Part shown: one piece after another, positions 34,184 through 45,154 of the stretch
Layout: each line of letters begins with the position of its first letter
How positions within the stretch are numbered: position 1 is the first letter of the stretch
Source: Gordonia sp. PDNC005
GTDB taxonomy: Bacteria; Actinomycetota; Actinomycetes; Mycobacteriales; Mycobacteriaceae
Assembly (NCBI RefSeq): GCF_016919385.1
Contig: NZ_CP070351.1
Coordinates: 1,550,001 to 1,614,000, forward strand
Reading direction: 5' to 3'
DNA length: 64,000 nucleotides
The notes under the pieces: generated by a model
What the model was told of the DNA's origin: nothing
The model's input: the letters and a program-made list of their open reading frames with translations, nothing else
Databases searched by the model: none
Made by a program: the position numbers and the translations under genes

Positions 34184-35251
34184 TCACAGGGCCGCGCGGA
34201 AGGCGGCGAGGGCCGGCCAGGTGTGCGCTGCGGCGTCGGGGCCGGTGAGCAGGCCGAGATGGCTCGACTCCACGGTGTGGAACTCGACGTGCGCCGAGCC
34301 GGTCAGAAGTTCCCGACCGTACGCTGCAGCTCCGTGGCTCACGATGGCGTCCCGGTGCGAGCCGACCGTGAACACGGGAGCGGCGAGCGTACGGACGTCT
34401 ACCGTGTGTCCTCCCAGGTGCAGCACGCCTTCGCCGATCTCGTTCCGAATGACCAGGTTCACCAGCATCTGTTCGGTGAGGCGCCCGGGGTAGCCGGGCA
34501 TCGAGTCCTGGAAACGGTCGATCACCTGCATCCGGATGAGAGCGTCGTGGTCGTCGATGTTGTCCAGAATGTACTTCGGTTTGCGGAGTTCGCGCTGCCA
34601 GCTCGTCGCTCGGTACGACAGCTGAACCAGAGGTGCCGGAATGCCTCCGATGGCACGAGCGATGGCGCCGAACGGTTGTCCGCCGACAGGGCGGAGCAGT
34701 GTTCGCACGGCGGAGTACATCGGCATCTTCATATAGTTCAGGGGAGTGCCGACGGTGATGACCGACCGGATCGGCAGCTCCTTGCGGTACGCGGCCGTCA
34801 GGATCGACACGGTTCCGCCGAGACTCCACCCCATGAGATCCACGGCGTCCGGCCCGGCCCGGAAGTCGTCGACGGTGTCGGCGATCGCCCGCGGAACGAA
34901 TGTGTCGAAGTAGTCGTCGAAGCCGAGATGGCGATCTGAGTAACCGACGTCGCCGAAGTCGACGACGTACGGAATGGTTCCGGTCGACAGTAGGAACTCG
35001 ACGACGGAGTTCGCCGGATCGGCACCGGGCGCGAGGTCGTAGCAGCTCGCCGGAACCGCCAGCGGGGGCACCAGGAGCACCGGAACAACACCCGCCTCAC
35101 GCGCGGCGTCGAGCTGCTGCGCCGTCCCGTACCTGCGAAGACGTCCGTGTGGGCGGTCGGCGACGACCACCGACTCTGATGCGGTGCGTGGGGCGAAGTC
35201 GTCGCGGAGTACACGCGCGATGGTGCGCAGGTCGCTGAACATGGCAGGCAC
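34184..35251 (-). CDS. PHA-synthase-like alpha/beta hydrolase with serine nucleophile
   Basis: A 355-residue alpha/beta-hydrolase. The order PVLLVPPLAVPASCYDL, DFGDVGYSDRHLGFDDY, nucleophile elbow MGWSLGGT, late aspartate in VGSHRDAIVS and histidine in SSHLGLLTG gives a complete Ser-Asp-His triad. The fold arrangement resembles class III polyhydroxyalkanoate synthases, but those use cysteine (GxCxG), so an esterase, lipase or acyltransferase role is more likely. It stands alone on the minus strand between the pyr and gmk operons. A frame at 34173-34829 in another phase is a shadow. Confidence 0.75.
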   Translation of the reverse strand: MPAMFSDLRTIARVLRDDFAPRTASESVVVADRPHGRLRRYGTAQQLDAAREAGVVPVLLVPPLAVPASCYDLAPGADPANSVVEFLLSTGTIPYVVDFGDVGYSDRHLGFDDYFDTFVPRAIADTVDDFRAGPDAVDLMGWSLGGTVSILTAAYRKELPIRSVITVGTPLNYMKMPMYSAVRTLLRPVGGQPFGAIARAIGGIPAPLVQLSYRATSWQRELRKPKYILDNIDDHDALIRMQVIDRFQDSMPGYPGRLTEQMLVNLVIRNEIGEGVLHLGGHTVDVRTLAAPVFTVGSHRDAIVSHGAAAYGRELLTGSAHVEFHTVESSHLGLLTGPDAAAHTWPALAAFRAAL

Positions 35252-35460
35252 GCTACTAAAGTCCCCTATTCGACGGCGCGCCCGGGGTGGTTGATGCGGA
35301 CTCGCCAGTCGGCGGGGTACCGTTTGGGCTGGTCTCAGCGGCGAGCGTTACGCTCGTTGTGATCGCCGGGGGTCTTCACAGCCCTACGACGAACCACCAC
35401 GAGACGCTGATAGCGTCACGTGGACAACCCGAACTGTCGAAAACGAAAGACGGAGGAACC

Positions 35461-35775
35461 GTGGCTCTTCCCCAGTTGACTGATGAGCAGCGCGCTGCCG
35501 CGCTTGAGAAGGCGGCCCAGGCTCGCCGTGTGCGTGCCGAGCTCAAGGAGCGTCTCAAGCGAGGCGGCACCGACCTCAAGCAGGTTCTCGCGGACGCTGA
35601 GAACGACGAGATCCTGGGCAAGATGAAGGTCTCGGCTCTCCTCGAGGCCCTGCCGAAGGTTGGCAAGGTCAAGGCGCAGGAGATCATGACCGAGCTGGAG
35701 ATCGCTCCGACCCGCCGTCTGCGCGGACTCGGCGATCGTCAGCGCAAGGCTCTGCTCGAGAAGTTCAGCTCCTGA
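35461..35775 (+). CDS. mihF: actinobacterial integration host factor (nucleoid protein)
   Basis: A 104-residue basic, helical DNA-binding protein. It opens [18 protein letters not shown] and has the helix-two-turn-helix region [16 protein letters not shown] with the typical ending [18 protein letters not shown]. It is unrelated to the HU-type IHF of proteobacteria. GTG 35461 has GGAGGA at 35452-35457; the open frame upstream to 35287 lacks any family similarity. Its place directly before gmk-rpoZ is conserved from Corynebacterium to Mycobacterium (Rv1388). Confidence 0.93.
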   Translation: MALPQLTDEQRAAALEKAAQARRVRAELKERLKRGGTDLKQVLADAENDEILGKMKVSALLEALPKVGKVKAQEIMTELEIAPTRRLRGLGDRQRKALLEKFSS

Positions 35776-35777
35776 GC

Positions 35778-36695
<918 letters not shown>

Positions 36696-36702
36696 CCGAC
36701 AC

Positions 36703-37956
36703 GTGTCGCACATCCTGATCGGGGTGGGCGGGGGGATCGCCGCCTACAAGGTGTGTTCGGTCATCCGGCACTTCACCGAGGCCGGGCACGACGTCCGGGT
36801 GATTCCCACACGTGCAGCGCTGAACTTCGTCGGCAAGGCGACGTTCGAGGCGCTGTCCGGCAACCCGGTGAGCACCGAGGTGTTCGACGACGTCGACGAA
36901 GTCGCACATGTGGCTCTCGGCCGCAACGCCGACCTCGTGATCGTGGCTCCGGCCACCGCCGACTTGATGTCGCGAGCCGTCGCAGGCCGCGCCGACGATC
37001 TGCTGACAGCTTCGCTGCTGACAGCCACCTGCCCGGTGATGTTCGTTCCGGCGATGCACACCGAGATGTGGGAGCACCCGGCGACCGTCGCGAATGTGGC
37101 GACACTGCGACAGCGTGGAGTCACCGTCATGACGCCGGCGAGCGGTCGCCTCACCGGCGCCGACACCGGCGCGGGTCGTCTGCCCGAGCCCACCGAGATC
37201 GGTCTGCTCGGTGACCTTCTGCTCGACCGCGCCGATGCGCTCCCGTACGACCTCGCGGGCTGCCGTGTGCTCGTCAGCGCAGGCGGCACTCGAGAGCCGC
37301 TCGATCCCGTTCGGTATCTCGGTAACCACAGTTCCGGCAAGCAGGGCTACGCGCTCGCCCGGGCTGCGGCGCAGCGGGGTGCGCACGTCACGCTCGTCGC
37401 AGGCGCCACCAGCAATCCGGGTGATCCGGCCGCCGTCGACGTCGTCCATATCGACTCCGCGATTGAACTCGAACGTGAGATGCAAGCCAGGGCCGTCGAC
37501 GCCGACGTGGTGATCATGGCGGCCGCTGTCGCCGATTTCCGGCCGATCAGCGTCGCCGGATCGAAGATCAAGAAGGGCGCGGAAGGACCGGCGCCCATCA
37601 CCCTCGCCGAGAATCCCGACATCCTCGCCGGGCTCGTCCGGTCGCGGAACGACGGTGTGATTCCCGCCGCCACCCTCATTGTCGGTTTTGCCGCCGAGAC
37701 CGGGGACGAGAATGGGGGAGTCCTCGATCACGGACGTGCCAAGCTGCGCCGTAAGGGCTGTGACCTGCTCATCGTCAACGCAGTGGGCGACGGCAAGGCG
37801 TTCGGCACGGAGGACAACACCGGCTGGGTGCTGACTGCCGACGGCCGCGAGACGGCGTTGCCGTTCGGGTCCAAGACATTGATGGCGAGCAGAATCCTTG
37901 ACGAAGTGGCCGCCGTCGTGCCGAATGGTGGGCGTGCGGCTGACCCAGGCCTCTGA
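36703..37956 (+). CDS. coaBC: bifunctional phosphopantothenoylcysteine synthetase/decarboxylase
   Basis: Two steps of coenzyme A synthesis in one 417-residue protein. The N-terminal FMN decarboxylase (CoaC) has [11 protein letters not shown], the histidine in DEVAHVALG, and [11 protein letters not shown]. The C-terminal synthetase (CoaB) begins [18 protein letters not shown] ([14 protein letters not shown]) and has [12 protein letters not shown] and AAAVADFRP. The segment [18 protein letters not shown] has no Cys where the E. coli enzyme has its ACGxxGxGRM cysteine, as I recall is also true of mycobacterial CoaBC. GTG 36703 is 7 bases after rpoZ. Confidence 0.94.
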   Translation: MSHILIGVGGGIAAYKVCSVIRHFTEAGHDVRVIPTRAALNFVGKATFEALSGNPVSTEVFDDVDEVAHVALGRNADLVIVAPATADLMSRAVAGRADDLLTASLLTATCPVMFVPAMHTEMWEHPATVANVATLRQRGVTVMTPASGRLTGADTGAGRLPEPTEIGLLGDLLLDRADALPYDLAGCRVLVSAGGTREPLDPVRYLGNHSSGKQGYALARAAAQRGAHVTLVAGATSNPGDPAAVDVVHIDSAIELEREMQARAVDADVVIMAAAVADFRPISVAGSKIKKGAEGPAPITLAENPDILAGLVRSRNDGVIPAATLIVGFAAETGDENGGVLDHGRAKLRRKGCDLLIVNAVGDGKAFGTEDNTGWVLTADGRETALPFGSKTLMASRILDEVAAVVPNGGRAADPGL

Positions 37957-38026
37957 TCGAGCGTCTGGCACAGTCGAAAGAGAGTGCGGGGCACAGCCCT
38001 GCAGAATTGCATCCCGAGAGGAACCG

Positions 38027-39241
38027 ATGACCGCCTCAGCGTCCCGCCTGTTCACCAGCGAATCCGTGACTGAAGGGCACCCCGACAAGATCTGCGACGC
38101 GATCAGCGACTCGATCCTGGATGCGCTGCTCGCCGTGGACCCGAAGGCCAAGGTGGCGGTGGAGACCCTCGTCACCACCGGCCAGGTGCATGTCGCGGGT
38201 GAGGTCAACACCGTCGGATACGTCGACATCCCGACGATCGTCCGCGAGAAGATCATCGACATCGGCTACGACTCGTCGACCAAGGGTTTCGACGGCGCGT
38301 CGTGCGGCGTGAACGTGGCGATCGGCGCGCAGTCGCCGGAGATCGCGCAGGGCCTCACCGACTCCCACGAGGTGCGCACCGGAGAGAGCTCCGACGAGCT
38401 CGACCTCCAGGGCGCAGGCGACCAGGGACTGATGTTCGGGTTCGCCACCGACGAGACCCCCGAGCTGATGCCGCTGCCGATCGCGCTCGCACACCGCCTG
38501 TCGCGTCGTCTGACCGAGGTGCGCAAGAACGGCACCCTGCCGTACCTGCGTCCCGACGGCAAGACCCAGGTCACCATCGAGTACGCGGGCGATGTGCCGG
38601 TCCGTCTGGACACCGTCGTCGTGTCGACGCAGCACGCCGCCGACATCGACATCGACGGAATGTTGGCGCCGGACATCCGTGCCAACGTCCTGCAGCCCGT
38701 GTTCGACGAGCTCGAACTCCCGGTCGCGTTGGACACGAGCAACCCCCGCCTGCTGGTGAACCCGACGGGCAGCTTCGTTCTCGGCGGACCGATGGGTGAT
38801 GCGGGTTTGACGGGACGCAAGATCATCGTCGACACCTACGGAGGCATGGCCCGCCACGGCGGCGGTGCGTTCTCCGGCAAGGATCCCTCGAAGGTCGACC
38901 GCAGCGCCGCCTACGCGATGCGTTGGGTCGCGAAGAACGCTGTGGCGGCCGGTCTCGCCAAGCGCATCGAGGTCCAGGTGGCCTACGCGATCGGCAAGGC
39001 CGCGCCCGTCGGCCTGTTCGTCGAGACGTTCGGGACCGAGAAGGTGGACCCGGGCACCATTCAGAAGGCGATCGCCGAGGTTTTCGACCTTCGTCCGGGC
39101 GCCATCGTGCGGGACCTGGAACTGCTCCAGCCGATCTACGCACCGACTGCCGCGTACGGCCACTTCGGCCGCACCGACATCGATCTGCCGTGGGAGCGCA
39201 CCAACCGCGTCGACGAGCTCCGCAAGGCTGCCGGCCTGTAG
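38027..39241 (+). CDS. metK: S-adenosylmethionine synthetase
   Basis: Makes SAM from methionine and ATP; 404 residues. Signatures are [32 protein letters not shown] and [22 protein letters not shown] 38027 is preferred because GAGAGGAA is just upstream and the frame to 37898 lies inside coaBC. The 70-base gap before it shows no SAM-riboswitch features. The stop TAG is followed immediately by the priA GTG. Confidence 0.97.
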   Translation: MTASASRLFTSESVTEGHPDKICDAISDSILDALLAVDPKAKVAVETLVTTGQVHVAGEVNTVGYVDIPTIVREKIIDIGYDSSTKGFDGASCGVNVAIGAQSPEIAQGLTDSHEVRTGESSDELDLQGAGDQGLMFGFATDETPELMPLPIALAHRLSRRLTEVRKNGTLPYLRPDGKTQVTIEYAGDVPVRLDTVVVSTQHAADIDIDGMLAPDIRANVLQPVFDELELPVALDTSNPRLLVNPTGSFVLGGPMGDAGLTGRKIIVDTYGGMARHGGGAFSGKDPSKVDRSAAYAMRWVAKNAVAAGLAKRIEVQVAYAIGKAAPVGLFVETFGTEKVDPGTIQKAIAEVFDLRPGAIVRDLELLQPIYAPTAAYGHFGRTDIDLPWERTNRVDELRKAAGL

Positions 39242-41254
39242 GTGTCCTCACCGACTGACACTCGCAATCAACGGGTCGCTGCATCGCAGCGGCCCGTTGC
39301 TCGCGTTCTGCCGATGCTGTCGCTGGCGCATCTGGACCGTCCGTTCGACTATCTGGTCGATGAGAAGTCCGATTCCGCGGCTCAACCCGGCGTGCGAGTG
39401 CGGGTGCGGTTCGCCGGTCGCCTCGTCGACGGCTATCTGCTCGAACGTCTGGAGCGGAGCGACCACACGGGCAAGCTGGCGTGGCTGGATCGTGTGGTGT
39501 CCCCGGAGCGGGTGTTGACCGATGAGCTGGCCGTGTTGTGTCGTGCGGTCGCCGATCGATACGCGGGCACGATGCCGGACGTCCTGCGGCTGGCGATCCC
39601 TCCACGGCACGCCAGAGTCGAGAAGGACGTCCCCGTCCACGGCTGCGCCCCGCCGGTGCCCGAACCCGACATGGCGGCGTGGGCGGTGTACGAGACGTCG
39701 GCGTCGTTCGTGCGCGCCACGATCGAGAATCGTCACCCGCGCGCGGTGTGGCAGGTGCTTCCCGGAGACGATTGGGCGGCTCGCCTCGCCGAACTGGTCA
39801 CCGCGGTCGCCGCCGCAGGCCGCGGAGCCATTGTGGTCGTCCCGGACCAACGCGACCTCGACCGGTTGGAGGCCGCGTGCACACCGCTCCTGGGCGATCG
39901 ATGCGTGAGCCTGGCCGCGGGGTTGGGCCCGTCGGCGAGGTACCGGCGGTGGTTGTCGGTGCTGCGCGGGCAGGCGTCGGTGGTGATCGGGACTCGCAGT
40001 GCAATGTTCGCGCCGGTCGTCGATCTGGCGTTGACCGTGGTGTTCGACGACGGCGACCAGAGTCTCGACGAACCGCGGGCGCCGTACCCGCATCCGCGCG
40101 AGGTGGCGGTGCTGCGTGCACACGCCTCCGGGACCGCCATGCTCATCGGCGGTCATTCGCGCACGGCCGAAGCGCAAGCGCTCGTCAGTTCGGGGTGGGC
40201 TCACGACCTGACCGCATCCCGGCAGGACATCCGTGCCGCGGCACCGTTGATCGAAGGAGTGGCCGACGACGATCGCCGGCTCGGCGGTGACCCGCTCGCC
40301 CGATCGGCTCGCATTCCGGCGACCGCGTTCATGGCCGCGCGCAAAGCGCTTCACGCCGGCTTACCGGTCCTGTTCAGCGTGCCCCGTCGTGGTTACCTGC
40401 CGTCGGTGGCGTGCGCCAAGTGCCGCGAGCACGCTCGATGTCGCGTGTGCCATGGTCCGGTGTCCATGAACGAGCGCGGAGACCTCGCGTGCCGGTGGTG
40501 TGGGCGGCCCGAGTTGAGGTTCGTCTGCCCGTCGTGCGGCGGGAAGGCGGTCCGCGCCCTGATGATCGGCGACAAACGCACCGCCGAAGAACTCGGAAAA
40601 GCGTTCGTCGGGGTGCCCGTCGTCACGTCCGGCGGGACGAAGATCGTGGACGACATCGCCGAGGGTCCTCGGGTGGTGGTCGCGACACCCGGAGCGGCGC
40701 CGCGGGCGCCAGGCGGGTACGGGGCCGCGGTGATCCTGGACACCTGGGCACAACTCGACCGTGAGGATCTTCGTGCAGGCGAGGAGGCGGTGCGCGGTTG
40801 GATGGCGATCGCAACTCTCGTCCGATCGCGGAACGACGGCGGCCGCGTCGTGATCGTCGCCGACTCGTCGGGTGCGCAGGTTCAGGCGGTGATCTCGTGG
40901 AACCCGATCGGCTACGCCGCATTCGAACTCGAGCAGCGACACGAACTCGGGTTCCCTCCCGCGGTGACGATGGCGTCGATCGACGGTCCGGCGACAGCGG
41001 TCAGCGCGTTCTGCGATCTGCTGAAACTTCCGCCGAGTGCCGAGAAGCTCGGACCGGTGCCGCTCCCCGCCGGGGTCCGCAGACCTGCGGGTCTCGACGG
41101 GGACGGCGACGTCGAGCGAATTCTGCTGCGCACACCGCGCGCAGTCGGCCGAACGTTGGCCGACGCCCTGCGCGCGGCCCAAGTGATTCGCAACGCTCGA
41201 CACGATGACACGGCGGGCATCCGCGTTCAGATCGACCCGCCTACGATTGGATGA
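39242..41254 (+). CDS. priA: PriA-like primosomal protein lacking helicase motifs
   Basis: Replication restart protein of 670 residues. The N-terminal DNA-binding domain ([14 protein letters not shown]) and the zinc region with paired cysteines ([26 protein letters not shown], about residues 386-442) are intact. The central ATPase is degenerate: no GxxGSGKT loop is present (that region reads [11 protein letters not shown]), and the DEEH box is FDDGDQS. Actinobacterial PriA proteins are known to be predicted non-helicases, so this is lineage-typical rather than decay. GTG 39242 abuts the metK stop; its end overlaps fmt. Confidence 0.9.
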   Translation: MSSPTDTRNQRVAASQRPVARVLPMLSLAHLDRPFDYLVDEKSDSAAQPGVRVRVRFAGRLVDGYLLERLERSDHTGKLAWLDRVVSPERVLTDELAVLCRAVADRYAGTMPDVLRLAIPPRHARVEKDVPVHGCAPPVPEPDMAAWAVYETSASFVRATIENRHPRAVWQVLPGDDWAARLAELVTAVAAAGRGAIVVVPDQRDLDRLEAACTPLLGDRCVSLAAGLGPSARYRRWLSVLRGQASVVIGTRSAMFAPVVDLALTVVFDDGDQSLDEPRAPYPHPREVAVLRAHASGTAMLIGGHSRTAEAQALVSSGWAHDLTASRQDIRAAAPLIEGVADDDRRLGGDPLARSARIPATAFMAARKALHAGLPVLFSVPRRGYLPSVACAKCREHARCRVCHGPVSMNERGDLACRWCGRPELRFVCPSCGGKAVRALMIGDKRTAEELGKAFVGVPVVTSGGTKIVDDIAEGPRVVVATPGAAPRAPGGYGAAVILDTWAQLDREDLRAGEEAVRGWMAIATLVRSRNDGGRVVIVADSSGAQVQAVISWNPIGYAAFELEQRHELGFPPAVTMASIDGPATAVSAFCDLLKLPPSAEKLGPVPLPAGVRRPAGLDGDGDVERILLRTPRAVGRTLADALRAAQVIRNARHDDTAGIRVQIDPPTIG

Positions 41255-42198
41255 TCATGAGAATCGTCTTCGCTGGAACGCCCGATGTGGCTGTACCGAC
41301 CCTGCAGGAGCTCCTCGACTCGGCCGACCATGAGGTTGTCGGTGTCATCACTCGCCCCGACACCACGGCGGGGCGGGGCCGGAAGAACGTGCGGTCCGAG
41401 GTGGCTGTGGTTGCCGACGAGCACGGCATCGAGGTGATCACCCCGCGTCGCATGTCCGAACCGGAGGTCGCCGAGACCCTGCGTCGGTGGGCGCCCGATC
41501 TCGGTGTGGTCGTCGCCTACGGCGGCCTGATTCCGCAGGACGTGCTCGACATGCCCGTTCACGGCTGGGTGAACCTGCACTTCTCGATCCTGCCCGCGTG
41601 GCGCGGAGCCGCACCGGTCCAGGCGTCGATCGCCTCCGGGGACGAGATCACCGGTGCGAGCGTGTTCGGTCTCGAAGCCGGACTCGACACCGGCCCCGTG
41701 TACGGAACGCTCACCGAACGCATTCGGAGCACCGACACCTCGGGTGATCTGTTGTCGCGGCTGTCCACGGCGGGTTCGGGCCTGACGAAGGCCGTCGTCG
41801 ACGGCATCGCAGCCGGTGAACTGTCGCCCGTTCCCCAGAATCCGGATGGTGTCTCGCACGCTGCGAAGATCACCGTCGACGACGCACGCGTCCGATGGGA
41901 TCTGCCGTCGCACGTCGTCGATCGCACCATCCGTGCGCACACTCCGGCGCCCGGTGCATGGACGACGCTCGGCGACGTCCGCCTCAAACTCGGTCCTGTC
42001 ACCATCGCGGACGCGGATCCGGCGCTTCCGGAGCGGCTCGACATCGGGCAGTTGGCAGTGACCAAGAAGGCCGTCTTTGTGGGAACCGGCTCTGGCGCGG
42101 TGAAGCTCGGGAGGGTTCAGGCTCCTGGAAAGAAGGCGTGCAGCGCCGCCGACTGGGCGCGCGGTACGCGCCTTGATGAGAACGGTTTCCTGGCATGA
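41251..42198 (+). CDS. fmt: methionyl-tRNA formyltransferase
   Basis: Formylates initiator Met-tRNA. The 315-residue product begins [16 protein letters not shown], has the 10-formyl-THF/catalytic region [18 protein letters not shown] with Asn and His, and a C-terminal OB domain. ATG 41251 overlaps the priA stop (ATGA); ATG 41257 is equally plausible and matches the canonical N-terminus, and neither has a good ribosome-binding site. It overlaps rsmB by four bases. Confidence 0.95.
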   Translation: MIMRIVFAGTPDVAVPTLQELLDSADHEVVGVITRPDTTAGRGRKNVRSEVAVVADEHGIEVITPRRMSEPEVAETLRRWAPDLGVVVAYGGLIPQDVLDMPVHGWVNLHFSILPAWRGAAPVQASIASGDEITGASVFGLEAGLDTGPVYGTLTERIRSTDTSGDLLSRLSTAGSGLTKAVVDGIAAGELSPVPQNPDGVSHAAKITVDDARVRWDLPSHVVDRTIRAHTPAPGAWTTLGDVRLKLGPVTIADADPALPERLDIGQLAVTKKAVFVGTGSGAVKLGRVQAPGKKACSAADWARGTRLDENGFLA

Positions 42199-43661
42199 CT
42201 CGTGGTGGACGGGGTTCTGATCCTCGACGTGGTGACGGTTTCCAACGCGGCGGGCCCCGGCGAGCGGGCGGGCAGCGTTCGGACGCACCCCGTGACAAGA
42301 AGACTCGCGACAAGCCGGTCGACGGAGCGCGGTCCGTGGCGCTGAAGGTGCTGCGGGCGGTCCGGAAGGACGACGCGTACGCCAACCTGCTGCTCCCGCG
42401 TCTGTTGCGCGAAAGCCGGCTCGACCCGCGAGATCGTGGTCTGGCGACCGAACTCTCGTACGGTGCCGCGCGGAGCCTTGGACTGCTGGATGCAGTGATC
42501 GCGTCTGCGGCGGGGCGCCCGGTCGCGGACATCGACGGTGACCTCCTCGACGTGTTGCGCCTGGGTACCTACCAACTGTTGCGCACCAGGATCGGTTCGC
42601 ACGCGGCGGTCTCGACGTCGGTGGATCTCGTCCGCGCCGAGCACGGCATGGGCCAGGCGGGCTTCGTGAACGCGGTGCTCCGCAAGGTGAGTCAGCGTGA
42701 CGAGCAGCTCTGGATCGACGCACTCGCGCCGTCGATGGCCGACGACATGGTCGGGCACCTCGCGTTCGCGTACGCACACCCGATCTGGATCGCCGAGGTG
42801 TTCGCCGACTCCCTCGGTTCGATCGGTGAACTGCAGGCGGCTCTCGCCGCCGACGACGAACGCCCGATCGTGCATCTCGTCGCACGTCCCGGCCAGATCA
42901 CCGCCGAAGAACTCGCATTGATCAGCGGGGGAGACGAAGGCAAGTACTCGCCGTACTGCGTTTACCTGCCAGAAGGCGATCCGGGCTCGCTCGACGCCGT
43001 CCGTGACGGTTTCGCCGGCGTTCAGGACGAGGGCAGCCAGCTCGTCGCCGTCGCGGCCGCACGCGCCGACGTCGGCGCTGACGGTGGACGTTGGCTGGAT
43101 CTGTGCGCGGGCCCGGGCGGCAAAGCCGCGCTGCTCGGTTCGCTCGCCGACCTGGACGGTGCGCACCTCGACGCCGTCGAGGTTTCCGAACACCGCGCCA
43201 AGCTCATCGAGAACGTCGTCGACGGGCTGCCGGTCACAATTCACGTCGCCGACGGTCGCGAGTCCGGCCTGGAACCCGGCTACGACCGGGTGCTCGTCGA
43301 CGCCCCGTGTTCGGGCCTTGGCTCCTTGCGGCGTCGTCCGGAGGCCCGCTGGCGTCGCAAGCCGGAGGATGTTCCGGCGCTCGTCGAACTCCAGAAACAA
43401 CTCGTCACGGAGGCGCTGCGACTCGTCCGGCCTGGCGGAGTGGTCGTCTACTCGACGTGCTCGCCGCACCCGGCCGAGACGACCGCCGTCATCGACGCCG
43501 TTCTCGCCGCTGACGACTCGATCGAGCAGGTCGACGCCCGTCCGCTCGTCGCAGGCCCCGACAACGACGCCTCTGCGTTCGGCGGCGGACCCCACGTCCA
43601 ACTCTGGCCCCACCGCCACGACACCGACGCGATGTTCTTGGCGGTACTTCGGAAGAAGTAG
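42195..43661 (+). CDS. rsmB: 16S rRNA (cytosine-967-C5) methyltransferase
   Basis: SAM-dependent rRNA modification enzyme of 488 residues. A basic, Arg/Gly-rich N-terminus (about 45 residues) is followed by a NusB-like RNA-binding domain ([28 protein letters not shown]) and a Rossmann methyltransferase with [13 protein letters not shown] and the two catalytic cysteines in [16 protein letters not shown] and [15 protein letters not shown] 42195 overlaps the fmt stop. It ends the priA-fmt-rsmB unit and is followed by the only long gene-free region in the window. Confidence 0.95.
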   Translation: MTRGGRGSDPRRGDGFQRGGPRRAGGQRSDAPRDKKTRDKPVDGARSVALKVLRAVRKDDAYANLLLPRLLRESRLDPRDRGLATELSYGAARSLGLLDAVIASAAGRPVADIDGDLLDVLRLGTYQLLRTRIGSHAAVSTSVDLVRAEHGMGQAGFVNAVLRKVSQRDEQLWIDALAPSMADDMVGHLAFAYAHPIWIAEVFADSLGSIGELQAALAADDERPIVHLVARPGQITAEELALISGGDEGKYSPYCVYLPEGDPGSLDAVRDGFAGVQDEGSQLVAVAAARADVGADGGRWLDLCAGPGGKAALLGSLADLDGAHLDAVEVSEHRAKLIENVVDGLPVTIHVADGRESGLEPGYDRVLVDAPCSGLGSLRRRPEARWRRKPEDVPALVELQKQLVTEALRLVRPGGVVVYSTCSPHPAETTAVIDAVLAADDSIEQVDARPLVAGPDNDASAFGGGPHVQLWPHRHDTDAMFLAVLRKK

Positions 43662-43697
43662 CCGCTTCGCCGACTGACCGCCTTCCCGCGGCCTTCC

Positions 43698-44022
43698 GCG
43701 ACAAACGCGGCCTTCGTCGGCGCAAACCGACGCTTCATTGACAAACGCGGCCTTTGTGAAGGCCGCGTTTGTCGTTGAGGGTCGCGGCGGGGCGGTGTGT
43801 CAGAGGCTGGATCTGGCGAAAGGATGCTTGGGACGACGGGCGGTGGCTGGTTGAGCGTGAATCGGCCGGTTCTCTTCCGGTCATGGCGTCTTGTGGCGTT
43901 GCTCCCGAAGGCAGCGGCACAGCGGCGCCTCGTCGCGACCTTGACTGACAAACGCGGCCTTCACAAAGGCCGCGTCTGTTGACGAAGCGTCGGTTCACGT
44001 CGAGGAGTGCAGCGTTCGTCGC
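43698..44022. repeat. imperfect inverted-repeat element with CAAACGCGGCC palindromes
   Basis: Two arms of roughly 75 bases, 43698-43773 and 43946-44022, are imperfect inverted copies flanking about 170 unique bases. Shared tracts include GCGACAAACGC/GCGTTCGTCGC and AACCGACGCTTC/GAAGCGTCGGTT. Each arm carries a hairpin: 43740-43773 (perfect 15-bp stem, TGTG loop) and 43947-43980 (one mismatch, CACA loop). The arms also encode similar peptides (KRRF..A-AFVAE) on opposite strands, a by-product of the repeat. No transposase is present. It resembles a miniature inverted-repeat element or a decayed palindromic repeat pair. Confidence 0.7.
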
Positions 44023-44431
44023 TGAGAGTCGCTGCGGAGGCGCTACAGGCGCCGCGTTGGGCATCGTCGGTCGTGACGGACGACGACTCCTGATCACCGG
44101 CACCGTCCACGCGCGACGTCCGGCGGGTGTCAACCGGCGAGAACGTCTGGGATGCCACCTCTGGCCGGGGCGGTACCGGCACCGAAGGCATCCCTTGTGG
44201 GGGCGCGGGGAGTCGTCGGCCCCGTCAGAAGTGGTGAGGCCGCGCGTGGAGGAACAGGCGGAGGAGTGGCGTCGGGAGCGAATCGGCGGGGGGGTCGGGA
44301 CGTTTCGGGGCAGGTGTGGTTCGCGAGAGGACCTCGAGATCCTGACGGCAGACTGCCCTCCGATCTTTCCGATGTCGCGGCCACGCGTCTGCCATCCGAA
44401 AGGTTGAATCTCGCAGCAGATGCGCGTCTCG
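44023..44431. other. non-coding stretch upstream of rpe
   Basis: Together with the repeat element this is the only gap over 300 bases without a gene. Frames here are short, arginine-rich and without recognisable motifs. A run of seven G occurs near 44286-44292. I see no tRNA, riboswitch, CRISPR or terminator. The region may hold rpe upstream control sequences or degraded coding DNA. Confidence 0.5.
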
Positions 44432-44437
44432 TAGAAT
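44432..44437 (+). promoter_or_regulatory. possible rpe -10 element
   Basis: TAGAAT at 44432-44437, eight bases before the rpe ATG, matches the TANNNT -10 and the hexamer before aspS. If used, transcription would start at or beside the ATG, giving a leaderless message. The only TTG-containing -35 candidate (TTGAAT, 44404-44409) is 22 bases away, too far to be convincing. Confidence 0.35.
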
Positions 44438-44444
44438 TGCCGCC

Positions 44445-45149
44445 ATGTGTAACCCCGGCCGCCCGGCACCGATGATCGCTCCGTCCATCCTGTCCGCCGA
44501 CTTCGCGAACTTGGCGTCGGAGATCGCGGCCGTCGGGCCGTCCGATGTCGACCCCGGCGTCGACTGGGTGCACGTGGACGTGATGGACAACCACTTCGTG
44601 CCGAACCTGACGCTCGGCATGCCGGTCGTCGAGAGCCTCCTGAAAGCCACCGACATTCCGCTCGACTGTCACTTGATGATCGCCGACCCCGGGCGCTGGG
44701 CGCCTCCATACGCTGAGGCCGGCGCCTACAACGTGACGTTCCACGCCGAGGCGACGGACGATCCGTCGTCGGTGGCACGTGACATCCGGGCCGCAGGCGG
44801 CAAGGCGGGACTAGCCCTCAAGCCGGGCACAGCTCTCGAGCCGTACCTGGAGATCCTCCGCGACTTCGACACGCTGCTCGTGATGAGCGTGGAACCGGGT
44901 TTCGGCGGCCAGAAGTTCATGCCCGAGGTACTCGACAAGGTGCGGGCGATCCGCAAGATCATCGACCGCGGCGATCTGCGCCTGCTCGTCGAGATCGACG
45001 GCGGGATCGCGGACTCGACGATCGAGCAAGCCGCTGAAGCCGGTGTCGACTGCTTCGTCGCCGGTTCGGCCGTGTACGGCGGCGACGACCCCGCGGCTCG
45101 CGTCGCCGAACTGCGTCGCAAGGCCACCGCAGTGCGCGAGAACGCCTGA
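44445..45149 (+). CDS. rpe: ribulose-phosphate 3-epimerase
   Basis: Interconverts ribulose 5-phosphate and xylulose 5-phosphate, linking to the ribulose 5-phosphate used by RibB downstream. The TIM-barrel protein (234 residues from ATG 44445) has [50 protein letters not shown] and [10 protein letters not shown] 44472 ([11 protein letters not shown]) is an alternative start matching most homologues. It precedes ribD with a 5-base gap. Confidence 0.95.
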   Translation: MCNPGRPAPMIAPSILSADFANLASEIAAVGPSDVDPGVDWVHVDVMDNHFVPNLTLGMPVVESLLKATDIPLDCHLMIADPGRWAPPYAEAGAYNVTFHAEATDDPSSVARDIRAAGGKAGLALKPGTALEPYLEILRDFDTLLVMSVEPGFGGQKFMPEVLDKVRAIRKIIDRGDLRLLVEIDGGIADSTIEQAAEAGVDCFVAGSAVYGGDDPAARVAELRRKATAVRENA

Positions 45150-45154
45150 CCTGC

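Noticed and set aside
37957..38026. SAM riboswitch before metK
   Set aside because: The 70-base gap is too short and lacks conserved SAM-I or SAM-IV features.
43979..44407. 142-codon frame beginning in the right arm of the inverted repeat
   Set aside because: The similarity of its N-terminus to a minus-strand frame in the left arm comes from the repeat itself. The rest is Arg/Gly-rich without motifs or a ribosome-binding site.
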